From Prevotella sp. CAG:1092 (GTDB lineage: Bacteria > Bacteroidota > Bacteroidia > Bacteroidales > Bacteroidaceae): a DNA stretch of 5,013 nucleotides. A model generated the notes under the pieces. The model saw only the letters and a list, made by a program, of their open reading frames with translations, did not search any database and had not been told where the DNA came from. Where the stretch lies: the NCBI GenBank assembly GCA_000436915.1, contig HF994063.1, positions 21,996-27,008 on the forward strand, written 5' to 3'. Position numbers and translations under genes: made by a program. This document shows positions 1-5,013 of this stretch, piece by piece (position 1 is the stretch's first letter; each line of letters opens with the position of its first letter).

Positions 1-41
1 GGCTTGTCGATAGCCAATATTTCTCCTTTTATGAAATCCAT
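1..41 (-). CDS. truB: tRNA pseudouridine(55) synthase TruB, N-terminal fragment
   Basis: Only the first 13 codons and part of the next are inside the window; the gene continues past the left edge. Reading minus from the ATG at 41 gives MDFIKGEILAIDKP. This matches the start of bacterial TruB, where a short 'G-[IV]-[LI]-x-[IV]-DKP' strand leads into the pseudouridine synthase fold. TruB makes pseudouridine 55 in the T-loop of tRNAs. No catalytic residue is visible in so short a piece, so the call rests on the DKP start and on position: truB after uppP is a familiar Bacteroidetes order. The gap to the uppP stop is 55 bases and no other ATG is in frame upstream. Cotranscription with uppP is inferred. 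Confidence 0.75.
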   Translation of the reverse strand, partial: MDFIKGEILAIDK

Positions 42-96
42 ATATGAATCTTTGTTCTACCTGTTTTGGTATGGTGCTGATATCATTATGCCTTAT

Positions 97-942
97 TTAA
101 TCTACCATTCGCATGTTTACACCGCAAAGTTCACAGATGATGATGATTAGTCCAACAACTATACGATACCATCCAAAGGCAGCAAAACCATATTTGGTTA
201 CATAATTTATGAAGAATTTGATAGCGAGAATTGCTACTATGAATGCAACCACTGAGCCCAAAATCAATGTGCTTAGATTATTGCCTTGGGTAAGCAGTGA
301 ACCTCCACCATGGCTAATCAGCTTATATACCTCTAGACATGTGGCACCAAACATAGTAGGTACAGCCAAGAAGAATGAAAACTCAGCTGCTGCTTTGCGA
401 GTGAGTCGCTGAGACATACCACCAACGATAGTTGACATAGAACGAGACACTCCAGGAATCATGGCGATACATTGTATGAAACCAATGGTTAATGCACGCT
501 TGTATGTAAGCTGTGTTTGCTCGGTACCCTTATTAAATATCTTGTCGCAGAAAAGCATGAACACACCTCCTATTATGAGCATCCATCCTACCAACTGCAC
601 ATTTCCAAGATTTGACTCTATGAAATCTTTGAAAGCAAGTCCTAACACCACTGCAGGCAAAGTTCCCACTATCAATCGTGCATAAAAGTCGAACATTGCT
701 TTCCAATAGGTCTTCTCTCCATTCTTCACCGTTTCAGGATAGAAGAATCTCTTCCAATACAGGCATATTACAGAAAGGATTGCACCAAACTGAATGATAA
801 CAGTGAAGGCATTTACAAACGTGGCTTTAATGTCAACACCTAACAGATTTTCTGCTATAATCATGTGTCCAGTACTAGATACTGGCAAGAACTCTGTTAA
901 TCCTTCTACGATTGAAATGATGATGGTCTGAATAAAATCCAT
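97..942 (-). CDS. uppP: Undecaprenyl-diphosphate phosphatase UppP (BacA family)
   Basis: This integral membrane enzyme removes a phosphate from undecaprenyl diphosphate, recycling the lipid carrier used for peptidoglycan and other surface polymers; extra copies are known to give bacitracin resistance. The 281-residue length is normal for the family. Both signature motifs are intact. The first is EGLTEFLPVSSTGH at residues 13-26, with E13, E17, S23 and H26 matching the family's active-site positions. The second is PGVSRS at 163-168, with R167. Several hydrophobic segments are visible, roughly residues 45-62, 88-105, 115-132, 150-162, 186-205, 225-245 and 257-273. The ATG at 942 places the first helix and the first motif at the usual distance. 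The gene lies 55 bases after the DUF3098 gene and 55 bases before truB, with no terminator seen on either side, so one operon is likely. Confidence 0.96.
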   Translation of the reverse strand: MDFIQTIIISIVEGLTEFLPVSSTGHMIIAENLLGVDIKATFVNAFTVIIQFGAILSVICLYWKRFFYPETVKNGEKTYWKAMFDFYARLIVGTLPAVVLGLAFKDFIESNLGNVQLVGWMLIIGGVFMLFCDKIFNKGTEQTQLTYKRALTIGFIQCIAMIPGVSRSMSTIVGGMSQRLTRKAAAEFSFFLAVPTMFGATCLEVYKLISHGGGSLLTQGNNLSTLILGSVVAFIVAILAIKFFINYVTKYGFAAFGWYRIVVGLIIIICELCGVNMRMVD

Positions 943-997
943 TTATTATAACCTTGATATGTGTATATTTAATTTGTTAACTTCTGATTCTTGTTTC

Positions 998-1321
998 TTA
1001 GTTGTCTTTAGTCTTGTGAACAATAGCGTAGATCATAGATACAAAACCTATGAAGCAAACCACAGGAGCAACCTTGATTCGCATTGTGCTGAAGATATCT
1101 TCATTGAATGCTGTCTCGTCAGAGCTTGCACCGCTCATCAGTATAAAACCAATGATAACTATTAGCATGCTTACAGCCAAAAGAATGAAGTTCATCTTGC
1201 CGAAAGCATAATTCTTTTTATCTGATACAGTCGCATTTTGCTGTACAGTCGCTTCATGCTGTACTGTTGCTTCATGCTGTTCCATAGCATTACCAGCAAT
1301 CTCTTTGTTTATATCTTCCAT
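998..1321 (-). CDS. DUF3098 family small membrane protein
   Basis: This 107-residue protein has unknown function. Its second half looks like DUF3098, a family found in Bacteroidetes between ftsX and uppP, which is its place here. Visible features are a polar N-terminal tail (about residues 1-35), the entry motif FGKMNFILL, a first membrane helix at about 44-62 ending in IGFILMSG, a short acidic loop (DETAFNEDIFSTMRI), and a second helix at about 85-100 ending in a short charged C-terminus. The N-terminal tail carries three near-identical six-residue repeats (residues 15-32), which I do not recognise as part of the core domain. The start at 1321 is supported by the ATG; another ATG lies at codon 13, just before the repeats. 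Its neighbours suggest an envelope or division-linked role, but that is inference. Confidence 0.88.
   Translation of the reverse strand: MEDINKEIAGNAMEQHEATVQHEATVQQNATVSDKKNYAFGKMNFILLAVSMLIVIIGFILMSGASSDETAFNEDIFSTMRIKVAPVVCFIGFVSMIYAIVHKTKDN
1226..1279 (-). repeat. Three tandem 18-bp coding repeats in the DUF3098 gene
   Basis: Three adjacent 18-base units encode QHEATV, QHEATV and QQNATV (residues 15-32 of the DUF3098 protein). The first two differ only at synonymous positions (GCA/GCG, ACA/ACT), and the third has two amino-acid changes. The unit is a multiple of three, so copy number could change without breaking the frame. The repeats lie in the polar tail before the first membrane helix. 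Confidence 0.85.
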
Positions 1322-1340
1322 ATTCTATGTTTTTTATTCC

Positions 1341-1362
1341 TATATATATAATAATGTGTAAT
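1341..1362 (-). repeat. AT-rich leader motif upstream of the DUF3098 gene (copy 1)
   Basis: A 22-base run made of a TA repeat followed by AATAATGTGTAAT (plus-strand reading) matches 21 of 22 bases of a run at 3283-3304 upstream of xth. Here it lies 19 bases before the ATG at 1321, in the 67-base gap after ftsX. It could be a promoter or 5'-leader element, since low-structure AT-rich leaders are common where Shine-Dalgarno sequences are weak, or a small dispersed repeat. The sequence alone does not decide. Confidence 0.4.
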
Positions 1363-1388
1363 CTTTATCCCTTTTTGCTATCAATGCT

Positions 1389-2270
1389 TTATATCTTATA
1401 TAGTTCGCCAGCCTTCATCTTAAGGAATCTTGTGACAGAGATATTAGCACATATTGCTGTTATCACCACACCAAAGATTACTACCGATGCTGCTGTGATA
1501 GCCATCTCGCGCCATGTAACAATTGTCGTGATATCTGGCTCATAGCACATTAGTGCATAGAGCATGCCTCCAAATGCTGCAATAGCGATGATAGATGCCA
1601 CCAGTCCTATTGTCATGGCACGACGAAGGAAAGGTCGACGGATAAATCCCCATGAAGCACCAACGAGTTTCATGGTGTGGATAGAGAATCTTCGAGCAAA
1701 GATACCCAAGCGCACGGTGTTGTTGATAAGAGCGAACGATACGAAAGTCAAGAGCAAAGCCAATGCCAATAGCACCATACCTATCTTTGTGAGGTTGCGG
1801 TTAACGGCTTCTATCAAGTCTTTCTGATATGTAATCTCGCTCACACGAGGATATTTCTTCAGTTCTTTCTCAATCCATTTCAGAGAGTCTGTATTGGCAT
1901 AATCGCCTTTGAGAGTAATCTCGATAGATGAAAAGAAAGGATTTATACCATCTGTAAACTCCGAAGGGTCTGCACCCATAGTTTTAGTTGCTTCCTTTAG
2001 GGCTTGCTCCTTACTAATAAAGTTGATGGTTTTGATGTAAGGGCGTTGCTTTACCGACAAACACATGTGTTGTCCTTCCGATGAACTCATATCTTGTTCC
2101 AACATCAATGTGACAACAAGGTTTTCCTTAACATGCGATGATAGGTTGTGGCCTGCCAATGTAGTGAATACCACTAAGCCTAATAATACAAGTACCATGG
2201 CGGTACTTATACACAATGTTACTGCCTGCAAACCTGAACGTTTGCCGGTCTTATTTTGTTTCTTTACCAT
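1389..2270 (-). CDS. ftsX: Cell division protein FtsX (permease-like)
   Basis: FtsX is the membrane half of the FtsEX complex. FtsE is the ATPase and FtsX relays its cycle to cell-wall hydrolases at the septum. The 293-residue protein shows the standard layout: a basic N-terminus, membrane helix 1 at about 15-38, a periplasmic domain at about 40-160 rich in Lys and Glu (LVVTLMLEQD, FISKEQALKE), helix 2 at about 162-184, the conserved cytoplasmic stretch NNTVRLGIFARR with MKLVGAS and FIRRPFLRRA (183-218), helix 3 at about 219-242, helix 4 at about 255-277, and the end ELYKI. The frame stays open 15 codons upstream to a TTG, but that extension overlaps the likely -7 element, so I chose the ATG at 2270. 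No ftsE is in the window. The gene appears to start the ftsX-DUF3098-uppP-truB unit. Confidence 0.94.
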   Translation of the reverse strand: MVKKQNKTGKRSGLQAVTLCISTAMVLVLLGLVVFTTLAGHNLSSHVKENLVVTLMLEQDMSSSEGQHMCLSVKQRPYIKTINFISKEQALKEATKTMGADPSEFTDGINPFFSSIEITLKGDYANTDSLKWIEKELKKYPRVSEITYQKDLIEAVNRNLTKIGMVLLALALLLTFVSFALINNTVRLGIFARRFSIHTMKLVGASWGFIRRPFLRRAMTIGLVASIIAIAAFGGMLYALMCYEPDITTIVTWREMAITAASVVIFGVVITAICANISVTRFLKMKAGELYKI

Positions 2271-2304
2271 GGTCAAAACAGTATATAATATGCCAAATTC
2301 TTTG

Positions 2305-2336
2305 CAAAGTAACAAAAAAAACGGCTATTAAGCAAC
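2305..2336 (-). promoter_or_regulatory. Candidate Bacteroidetes-type promoter of ftsX
   Basis: On the minus strand, GTTG (2333-2336), 20 bases, then TTACTTTG (2305-2312) approximates the Bacteroidetes primary-sigma consensus TTTG-N19-21-TAnnTTTG. There is one mismatch in each fixed element and the spacing is correct. Transcription would start at about 2297-2300, giving a leader of roughly 28 bases before the ATG at 2270. It lies just past the inverted repeat at 2360-2394, as expected for a new transcription unit. It is a pattern match only. Confidence 0.5.
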
Positions 2337-2359
2337 TCTTTAACTAGCATTAACTAAAA

Positions 2360-2394
2360 GTGAAGAGTGAAGTCTTAAAATCTTCACTCTTCAC
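2360..2394 (-). terminator. Perfect 13-bp inverted repeat, possible terminator
   Basis: GTGAAGAGTGAAG at 2360-2372 is the exact reverse complement of CTTCACTCTTCAC at 2382-2394, with a 9-base spacer. Read minus, the hairpin is followed by only four T (TTTTAG), which is weak for an intrinsic terminator. Its position after the lutC remnant and before the ftsX promoter fits a transcription end. The right arm is the same sequence as the tandem repeats at 2464-2484, so it may instead be a stray member of that repeat group. Confidence 0.45.
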
Positions 2395-2421
2395 CCCTAA
2401 TTCTTTATACTATATTATTTA

Positions 2422-2484
2422 TTCTTCACTAAGATTCTTCGTTCTTCACTAAGATTCTTCGTTCTTCACTCTTCACTCTTCACT
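2422..2484. repeat. Intergenic tandem repeats: 20-bp unit, then 7-bp unit
   Basis: Two perfect 20-base copies of TTCTTCACTAAGATTCTTCG (2422-2441 and 2442-2461) are followed by the first 9 bases of a third copy. This runs into three perfect copies of CTTCACT (2464-2470, 2471-2477, 2478-2484). The same CTTCACTCTTCAC core recurs at 2382-2394 and, inverted, at 2360-2372. The array ends three bases from the stop of the lutC remnant. It is non-coding, with no open frame of note. Such arrays can vary in copy number and can be hard to assemble. Confidence 0.9.
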
Positions 2485-2487
2485 TAG

Positions 2488-2577
2488 CTATGCAAGTACC
2501 ACAGTTACATCTTTTGCTGCTTGGGCGCCATAGACGAGGGCTTGCTCAATGTCGGCAGTCTTGGAAGGACCGATATC
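2488..2577 (-). pseudogene. 3' remnant of a LUD-domain (LutC-type) lactate utilisation gene
   Basis: In the frame ending at the TAG at 2488-2490, 29 codons read DIGPSKTADIEQALVYG followed by AQAAKDVTVVLA and stop. This closely resembles the C-terminus of LUD-domain proteins (LutC/YkgG, DUF162), which end in a GPS-x-TADIE stretch, a variable G-x-H/Q segment and a hydrophobic V-x-L strand at the natural stop. LutC works with the iron-sulphur proteins LutA and LutB in L-lactate oxidation. Nothing of the gene lies upstream of about 2577: there the DNA becomes xth sequence in a different frame. The fragment has no start of its own and overlaps the last codons of the xth reading frame. I read it as what remains of lutC after a deletion, or as an assembly joint. 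The family call is from memory of the motif. Confidence 0.72.
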
Positions 2578-3281
2578 TCGGTATGGATATCTGCCTTTTC
2601 AATCATATCGCGTAGGCGGTTTGATACGAGGAAGTAGTCGATACGCCAACCTGCGTTCTTCTCACGAGCCTTGAAGCGATACGACCACCAACTATATGTA
2701 ACCTGCTCTGGATGCAAATATCTGAAAGTATCGGTGAAACCGGCATTCAATAGGGTAGTAAACTTCTCGCGCTCTTCGTCTGTGAAGCCTGCATTCTTGC
2801 GGTTTGTCTTCGGATTCTTTAGGTCTATCTCTTCGTGAGCCACGTTGAGGTCACCACAAACTATAACAGGTTTCTTTTCGTCAAGCTTCTTAAGATAAGC
2901 CATGAAGTCAGCCTCCCATTGCATACGATAGTCCAAACGTCGCAAACCATCTTGCGAGTTAGGAGTATATACCGTTACGAGATAGAAGTTAGGCATCTCA
3001 AGAGTTATCGCTCGTCCCTCGTGGTCGTGCTCGTCGATGCCTATGCCATAAGTCACGCTTAGAGGCTCGTGCTTGGTATATATTGCTGTGCCCGAATATC
3101 CTTTCTTGTCGGCATAGTTCCAATAAGAATGATAGCCAGGGAAGTTAAGGTCGAGCTGTCCTTGTTGCATCTTTGTCTCTTGTAAGCAGAAGAAATCTGC
3201 ATCAAGTTCAGCAAACGACTTCTCGAAATCTTTGCCTACGCAAGCCCTTAGTCCATTGACATTCCAAGATATGAACTTCAT
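2505..3281 (-). CDS. xth: Exodeoxyribonuclease III / AP endonuclease with aberrant C-terminus
   Basis: This enzyme cuts DNA at abasic sites and degrades one strand 3'-5' in base-excision repair. Residues 1-236 are a normal ExoIII: WNVNGLR (N7), LQETK (E35, metal ligand), VYTPNS (Y105), GDLNVAHEEIDL (D144, N146), the SWW...GWRIDYFLVS block (D215) and the strand reaching IHTEI. Family members then continue into a short loop and Ser-Asp-His-Cys-Pro, whose His is the general catalytic residue. Here residues 237-258 are unrelated and basic (SVLPRLPTLSK...), and that motif is missing from all three minus-strand frames, so a single frameshift does not explain it. The protein is probably inactive or badly folded. 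The replacing DNA is the end of a lutC-like gene. The ATG at 3281 gives the standard start MKFISWNVNG. The gene follows folE by 44 bases. Confidence 0.9.
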   Translation of the reverse strand: MKFISWNVNGLRACVGKDFEKSFAELDADFFCLQETKMQQGQLDLNFPGYHSYWNYADKKGYSGTAIYTKHEPLSVTYGIGIDEHDHEGRAITLEMPNFYLVTVYTPNSQDGLRRLDYRMQWEADFMAYLKKLDEKKPVIVCGDLNVAHEEIDLKNPKTNRKNAGFTDEEREKFTTLLNAGFTDTFRYLHPEQVTYSWWSYRFKAREKNAGWRIDYFLVSNRLRDMIEKADIHTEISVLPRLPTLSKPSSMAPKQQKM

Positions 3282-3282
3282 A

Positions 3283-3304
3283 TATATATATAATAAGGTG
3301 TAAT
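3283..3304 (-). repeat. AT-rich leader motif upstream of xth (copy 2)
   Basis: This is the partner of the run at 1341-1362, with one mismatch in 22 bases (G for T). Here the TA repeat is longer and reaches the xth ATG itself, and the motif fills half of the 44-base folE-xth gap. The two copies differ in distance to the start codon by about 18 bases, which argues against a fixed ribosome-binding role. Confidence 0.4.
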
Positions 3305-3325
3305 ACTTATGATGAGTGAGTATAC

Positions 3326-3916
3326 TTAGATAGGAGATTTACTCTTTATAAGGTTCATAAACTCCTGACGAGTGTTGAGGTCGTCGAACACTCCACAGAA
3401 GTCGCTCGTTACGGTAACCGAGTTTTGCTTCTCTACACCTCTCATCTGCATACACATGTGCTTAGCTTCGATAACCACCATCACACCCTGAGGATTAAGA
3501 GTTTCCTGTATGCACTCCTTAATCTGCTGTGTGAGTCGTTCCTGCACCTGCAGACGATGGCTATAGATATCTACCACGCGAGCAATCTTGCTCAAGCCTG
3601 TGATATAGCCATTAGGAATATAAGCCACATGAGCTTTGCCATAGAATGGCAACATATGGTGTTCGCAAAGCGAGAATACATCGATATCCTTTACTATAAC
3701 CATCTGGTTGTAGTCTTCTTTGAACAAAGCGTCGGTAAGAACCTTGTGTGGATCTTGGAAATATCCACGGGTGAGTATCTGCATGGCCTTTGCTACACGC
3801 ATAGGAGTCTTTACTAATCCTTCACGTTCAGGGTCTTCACCAAGAAGTGACAATATGTCGTGGTAGTGACTGGCTAAAGTATCTAAGCCGTCACGAAATT
3901 CTGTTTCTGGATTCAC
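3326..3916 (-). CDS. folE: GTP cyclohydrolase I (FolE)
   Basis: FolE converts GTP to 7,8-dihydroneopterin triphosphate, the first step of tetrahydrofolate synthesis and a source of precursor for queuosine-type pathways. The 196-residue protein has all the key parts: an N-terminal helical region with GEDPEREGLVKTPMRVAKA (26-44), the zinc and catalytic site SLCEHHMLPF (C84, H86, H87), the substrate-binding stretch YITGLSKIARVVDIYSHRLQVQE (104-126), and EAKHMCMQMRG (H153, C155 as third zinc ligand). Length and ending are normal. The start is a GTG at 3916. An in-frame TAA lies 18 bases upstream with no ATG between, and the first internal ATG is codon 39, inside the conserved domain. The gene is 89 bases after the SPOR gene and 44 before xth. 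No consensus promoter was seen in the upstream gap. Confidence 0.97.
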   Translation of the reverse strand: MNPETEFRDGLDTLASHYHDILSLLGEDPEREGLVKTPMRVAKAMQILTRGYFQDPHKVLTDALFKEDYNQMVIVKDIDVFSLCEHHMLPFYGKAHVAYIPNGYITGLSKIARVVDIYSHRLQVQERLTQQIKECIQETLNPQGVMVVIEAKHMCMQMRGVEKQNSVTVTSDFCGVFDDLNTRQEFMNLIKSKSPI

Positions 3917-3957
3917 TTGTCTATTTCTTTTTTATATATTTTGATAAGATGGAGTGG

Positions 3958-3973
3958 GGGAATGCTTATTCCC
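3958..3973 (-). other. Small perfect hairpin in the folE leader region
   Basis: GGGAAT and ATTCCC (6 bp) flank a 4-base loop in the 89-base gap between the SPOR gene and folE. The start-proximal arm is followed by CCCACTCC rather than a T run, so it does not look like an intrinsic terminator. It could be a leader structure affecting folE expression or chance; I give it little weight. Confidence 0.3.
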
Positions 3974-4005
3974 ATTATAAGGCCTATAAAGAAGATTATA
4001 TAGTC

Positions 4006-4683
4006 TTATTGTCCACCTTTAACTGTTATCTGTCCTTTTACAATTGTTGCTGCCGAGTAGCCCATACCTTTCACGAGCTTCAGCATCTTTGCAGCCTCTC
4101 CGTATGTGCGATAGTTGCCCACACGGCAAATCCATCTTGGAGAATAGAAGTGTACGTATACAGGCTGGTCTGGGTATTTCATTTTTATGGCATTACCAAC
4201 GCTTTCTGCCTTTATGCGGTCGGCCTTAGAATTGCGACCTGCAAAAGCTTGCACGCGGTAGCCCGTTACCTTATATCCGTTGCGTATCATCTTTTTACGC
4301 ATATCTACGGTAGGTATATTCATGTCGTTGTCGTCAGCATCATTATTTGTTGATGTCGACGCATGAGTTCCGCCACTATGTTGTGGTCGGTTACTGATAG
4401 CCTCTCTTGCCTTTTCGCGTTCTTTATTTTCCTTAGCTTCCTTAGCGGCTCTTGCAGCTTCGGCTTGCTGTTCGGCTATCTTTTGTTTCTCGGTAAGAGC
4501 CGGACGGCTATTAACGAGTTTCTCTACATCGGCGCTTTGAGTGATGGTTACAGTAGCCTTGCCATTTCCGTCTTTGCGTACATGGTCGGTAAAGGTCTGA
4601 GCCATAACAGTAGTGCAACTCATTATCAGCATAACGAGTAGTAGCTTAGTTTTGTTGAAAAGTCGATGTTCGAGATTTTGCAT
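4006..4683 (-). CDS. Secreted SPOR-domain protein
   Basis: This 225-residue protein has an N-terminal signal peptide, a charged middle and a C-terminal SPOR domain. The signal has basic residues (NKTK), a hydrophobic core (LLLVMLIMSCTTV) and a likely signal peptidase I site after A28 (VMA|Q). Residues about 63-95 are Ala/Glu/Lys-rich and probably form a coiled coil. Residues 96-125 are a Ser/Thr/Asn/Asp-rich linker. The SPOR domain spans about 139-222, from GYRVQAFAGR through RWICRVGNYRTYGEA to GYSAATIV. SPOR domains bind peptidoglycan lacking stem peptides, often at the septum, so a periplasmic wall-associated role is likely. The frame is open upstream to a TTG, but that would overlap tpiA and put 35 residues before the signal, so I chose the ATG at 4683. 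A SPOR protein beside tpiA and folE is a Bacteroidetes arrangement I recognise from memory. Confidence 0.9.
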   Translation of the reverse strand: MQNLEHRLFNKTKLLLVMLIMSCTTVMAQTFTDHVRKDGNGKATVTITQSADVEKLVNSRPALTEKQKIAEQQAEAARAAKEAKENKEREKAREAISNRPQHSGGTHASTSTNNDADDNDMNIPTVDMRKKMIRNGYKVTGYRVQAFAGRNSKADRIKAESVGNAIKMKYPDQPVYVHFYSPRWICRVGNYRTYGEAAKMLKLVKGMGYSAATIVKGQITVKGGQ

Positions 4684-4713
4684 GATGATATGGATTAAAT
4701 TAAAAAGAGTCGG

Positions 4714-4751
4714 GGAGCAAGCCCTATGACCATTAGCCACAGACTTGCTCC
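4714..4751 (-). terminator. Possible terminator hairpin after tpiA
   Basis: GGAGCAAG and CTTGCTCC form a perfect 8-bp inverted repeat with a 22-base loop in the 92-base gap after the tpiA stop. Read minus, the stem is followed by CCGACTC and then TTTTTAATTT. The T run starts seven bases late and the loop is long, so termination may be partial, letting some tpiA transcription continue into the SPOR gene. Confidence 0.4.
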
Positions 4752-4775
4752 ACCAACTATGTTTTTTATAGGAAA

Positions 4776-5013
4776 TTACTTCTTCCAAGCATCGATGATA
4801 CCCTTGAAATCAGCAGCCTTCAAAGAAGCGCCACCAATCAAGCCACCGTCGATATTTGGCTTAGCGAAGAGCTCAGGAGCGTTGCTTGCCTTGCAGCTAC
4901 CACCATAGAGGATAGATGTTTCCTCAGCAGCCTCTTTGCCATACTTCTCAGCTACGATAGAGCGGATGTATGCCAACATTTCCTCAGCCTGGTCAGAAGT
5001 AGCAGTCTTACCT
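4776..5013 (-). CDS. tpiA: Triosephosphate isomerase, C-terminal part
   Basis: TpiA interconverts dihydroxyacetone phosphate and glyceraldehyde 3-phosphate in glycolysis and gluconeogenesis. The last 78 codons and the TAA are present; the start, with the catalytic Lys, His and Glu, lies beyond the right edge. The visible part begins at GKTATSDQAEE, the end of the mobile loop 6 and the following helix. It continues through ILYGGSCKASNAPELF, the phosphate-binding YGGS motif, then DGGLIGGASLK, the second phosphate-binding loop, and ends in a short helix (FKGIIDAWKK). All of this matches the family with no disruption. It is the most upstream gene in the window in transcription order. A weak hairpin separates it from the SPOR gene. 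Confidence 0.96.
   Translation of the reverse strand, partial: GKTATSDQAEEMLAYIRSIVAEKYGKEAAEETSILYGGSCKASNAPELFAKPNIDGGLIGGASLKAADFKGIIDAWKK

Noticed and set aside
348..355. Exact TAnnTTTG match on the minus strand inside uppP (another at about 1697-1704 inside ftsX)
   Set aside because: Both are inside conserved coding sequence and lack a proper TTTG at the -33 distance. Such short matches are expected by chance in AT-rich DNA.
2271..2315. Extended ftsX start at TTG (2315)
   Set aside because: The extra 15 residues overlap the candidate -7 element, and the downstream ATG gives the usual short basic N-terminus before helix 1.
2422..2484. CRISPR-like array
   Set aside because: The 20-base units are directly adjacent with no unique spacers, and no cas genes are nearby. 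It is a plain tandem repeat.
2505..2580. A simple frameshift (sequencing error or mutation) near the end of xth
   Set aside because: A frameshift would leave the Ser-Asp-His-Cys-Pro coding sequence in another frame. None of the three minus-strand frames between 2488 and 2580 contains it, so sequence has been replaced or lost, not just shifted.
3425..3817. Plus-strand open frame of 130 codons inside folE
   Set aside because: It lies wholly antisense to folE, which is complete and conserved, and has no recognisable features.
3847..4353. Plus-strand open frame of 168 codons across folE and the SPOR gene
   Set aside because: It is antisense to two well-supported genes, rich in Cys/His/Tyr runs with no recognisable domain, and spans their intergenic gap. 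It is a reading-frame shadow.
4684..4788. Extended start of the SPOR protein at TTG (4788)
   Set aside because: It would overlap the end of tpiA, read through the hairpin region and place 35 residues before a clear signal peptide.

Overview
The window looks like chromosomal DNA of a Bacteroidales bacterium, most likely Prevotella or a close relative. The evidence is the gene content and order (ftsX, DUF3098, uppP, truB in a row, and a SPOR-domain protein beside tpiA and folE), AT-rich intergenic DNA, the absence of clear Shine-Dalgarno sequences, and a candidate promoter of the Bacteroidetes -33/-7 type. Every supported gene is on the minus strand, so transcription runs from high to low coordinates.

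In transcription order, the first block is the 3' end of tpiA (triosephosphate isomerase, cut by the right edge), a secreted SPOR-domain protein, folE (GTP cyclohydrolase I, GTG start) and xth (exodeoxyribonuclease III / AP endonuclease). A 20- and 7-bp tandem-repeat region with a perfect 13-bp inverted repeat follows. The second block starts at its own candidate promoter and runs ftsX, a small DUF3098 membrane protein, uppP (undecaprenyl-diphosphate phosphatase) and the first codons of truB, which runs off the left edge. ftsX and uppP act in cell-envelope growth, and DUF3098 may too. tpiA, folE and xth are housekeeping genes of glycolysis, pterin synthesis and DNA repair.

The main anomaly is the 3' end of xth. 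The protein follows the ExoIII family to about residue 236 and then stops matching it. The near-universal C-terminal Ser-Asp-His-Cys-Pro motif, which carries the catalytic His, is absent in all three minus-strand frames. The DNA that replaces it reads, in another frame, as the last 29 codons and stop of a LUD-domain (LutC/YkgG-type) lactate-utilisation protein. The window therefore contains an xth::lutC junction. This is either a real deletion that removed the end of xth and most of a lutC gene (possibly a whole lut operon), or an assembly chimera. The tandem-repeat region begins three bases after the lutC stop.

I found no RNA genes, CRISPR arrays, insertion sequences or new multi-gene system. 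The rest of the window is ordinary core-genome DNA.
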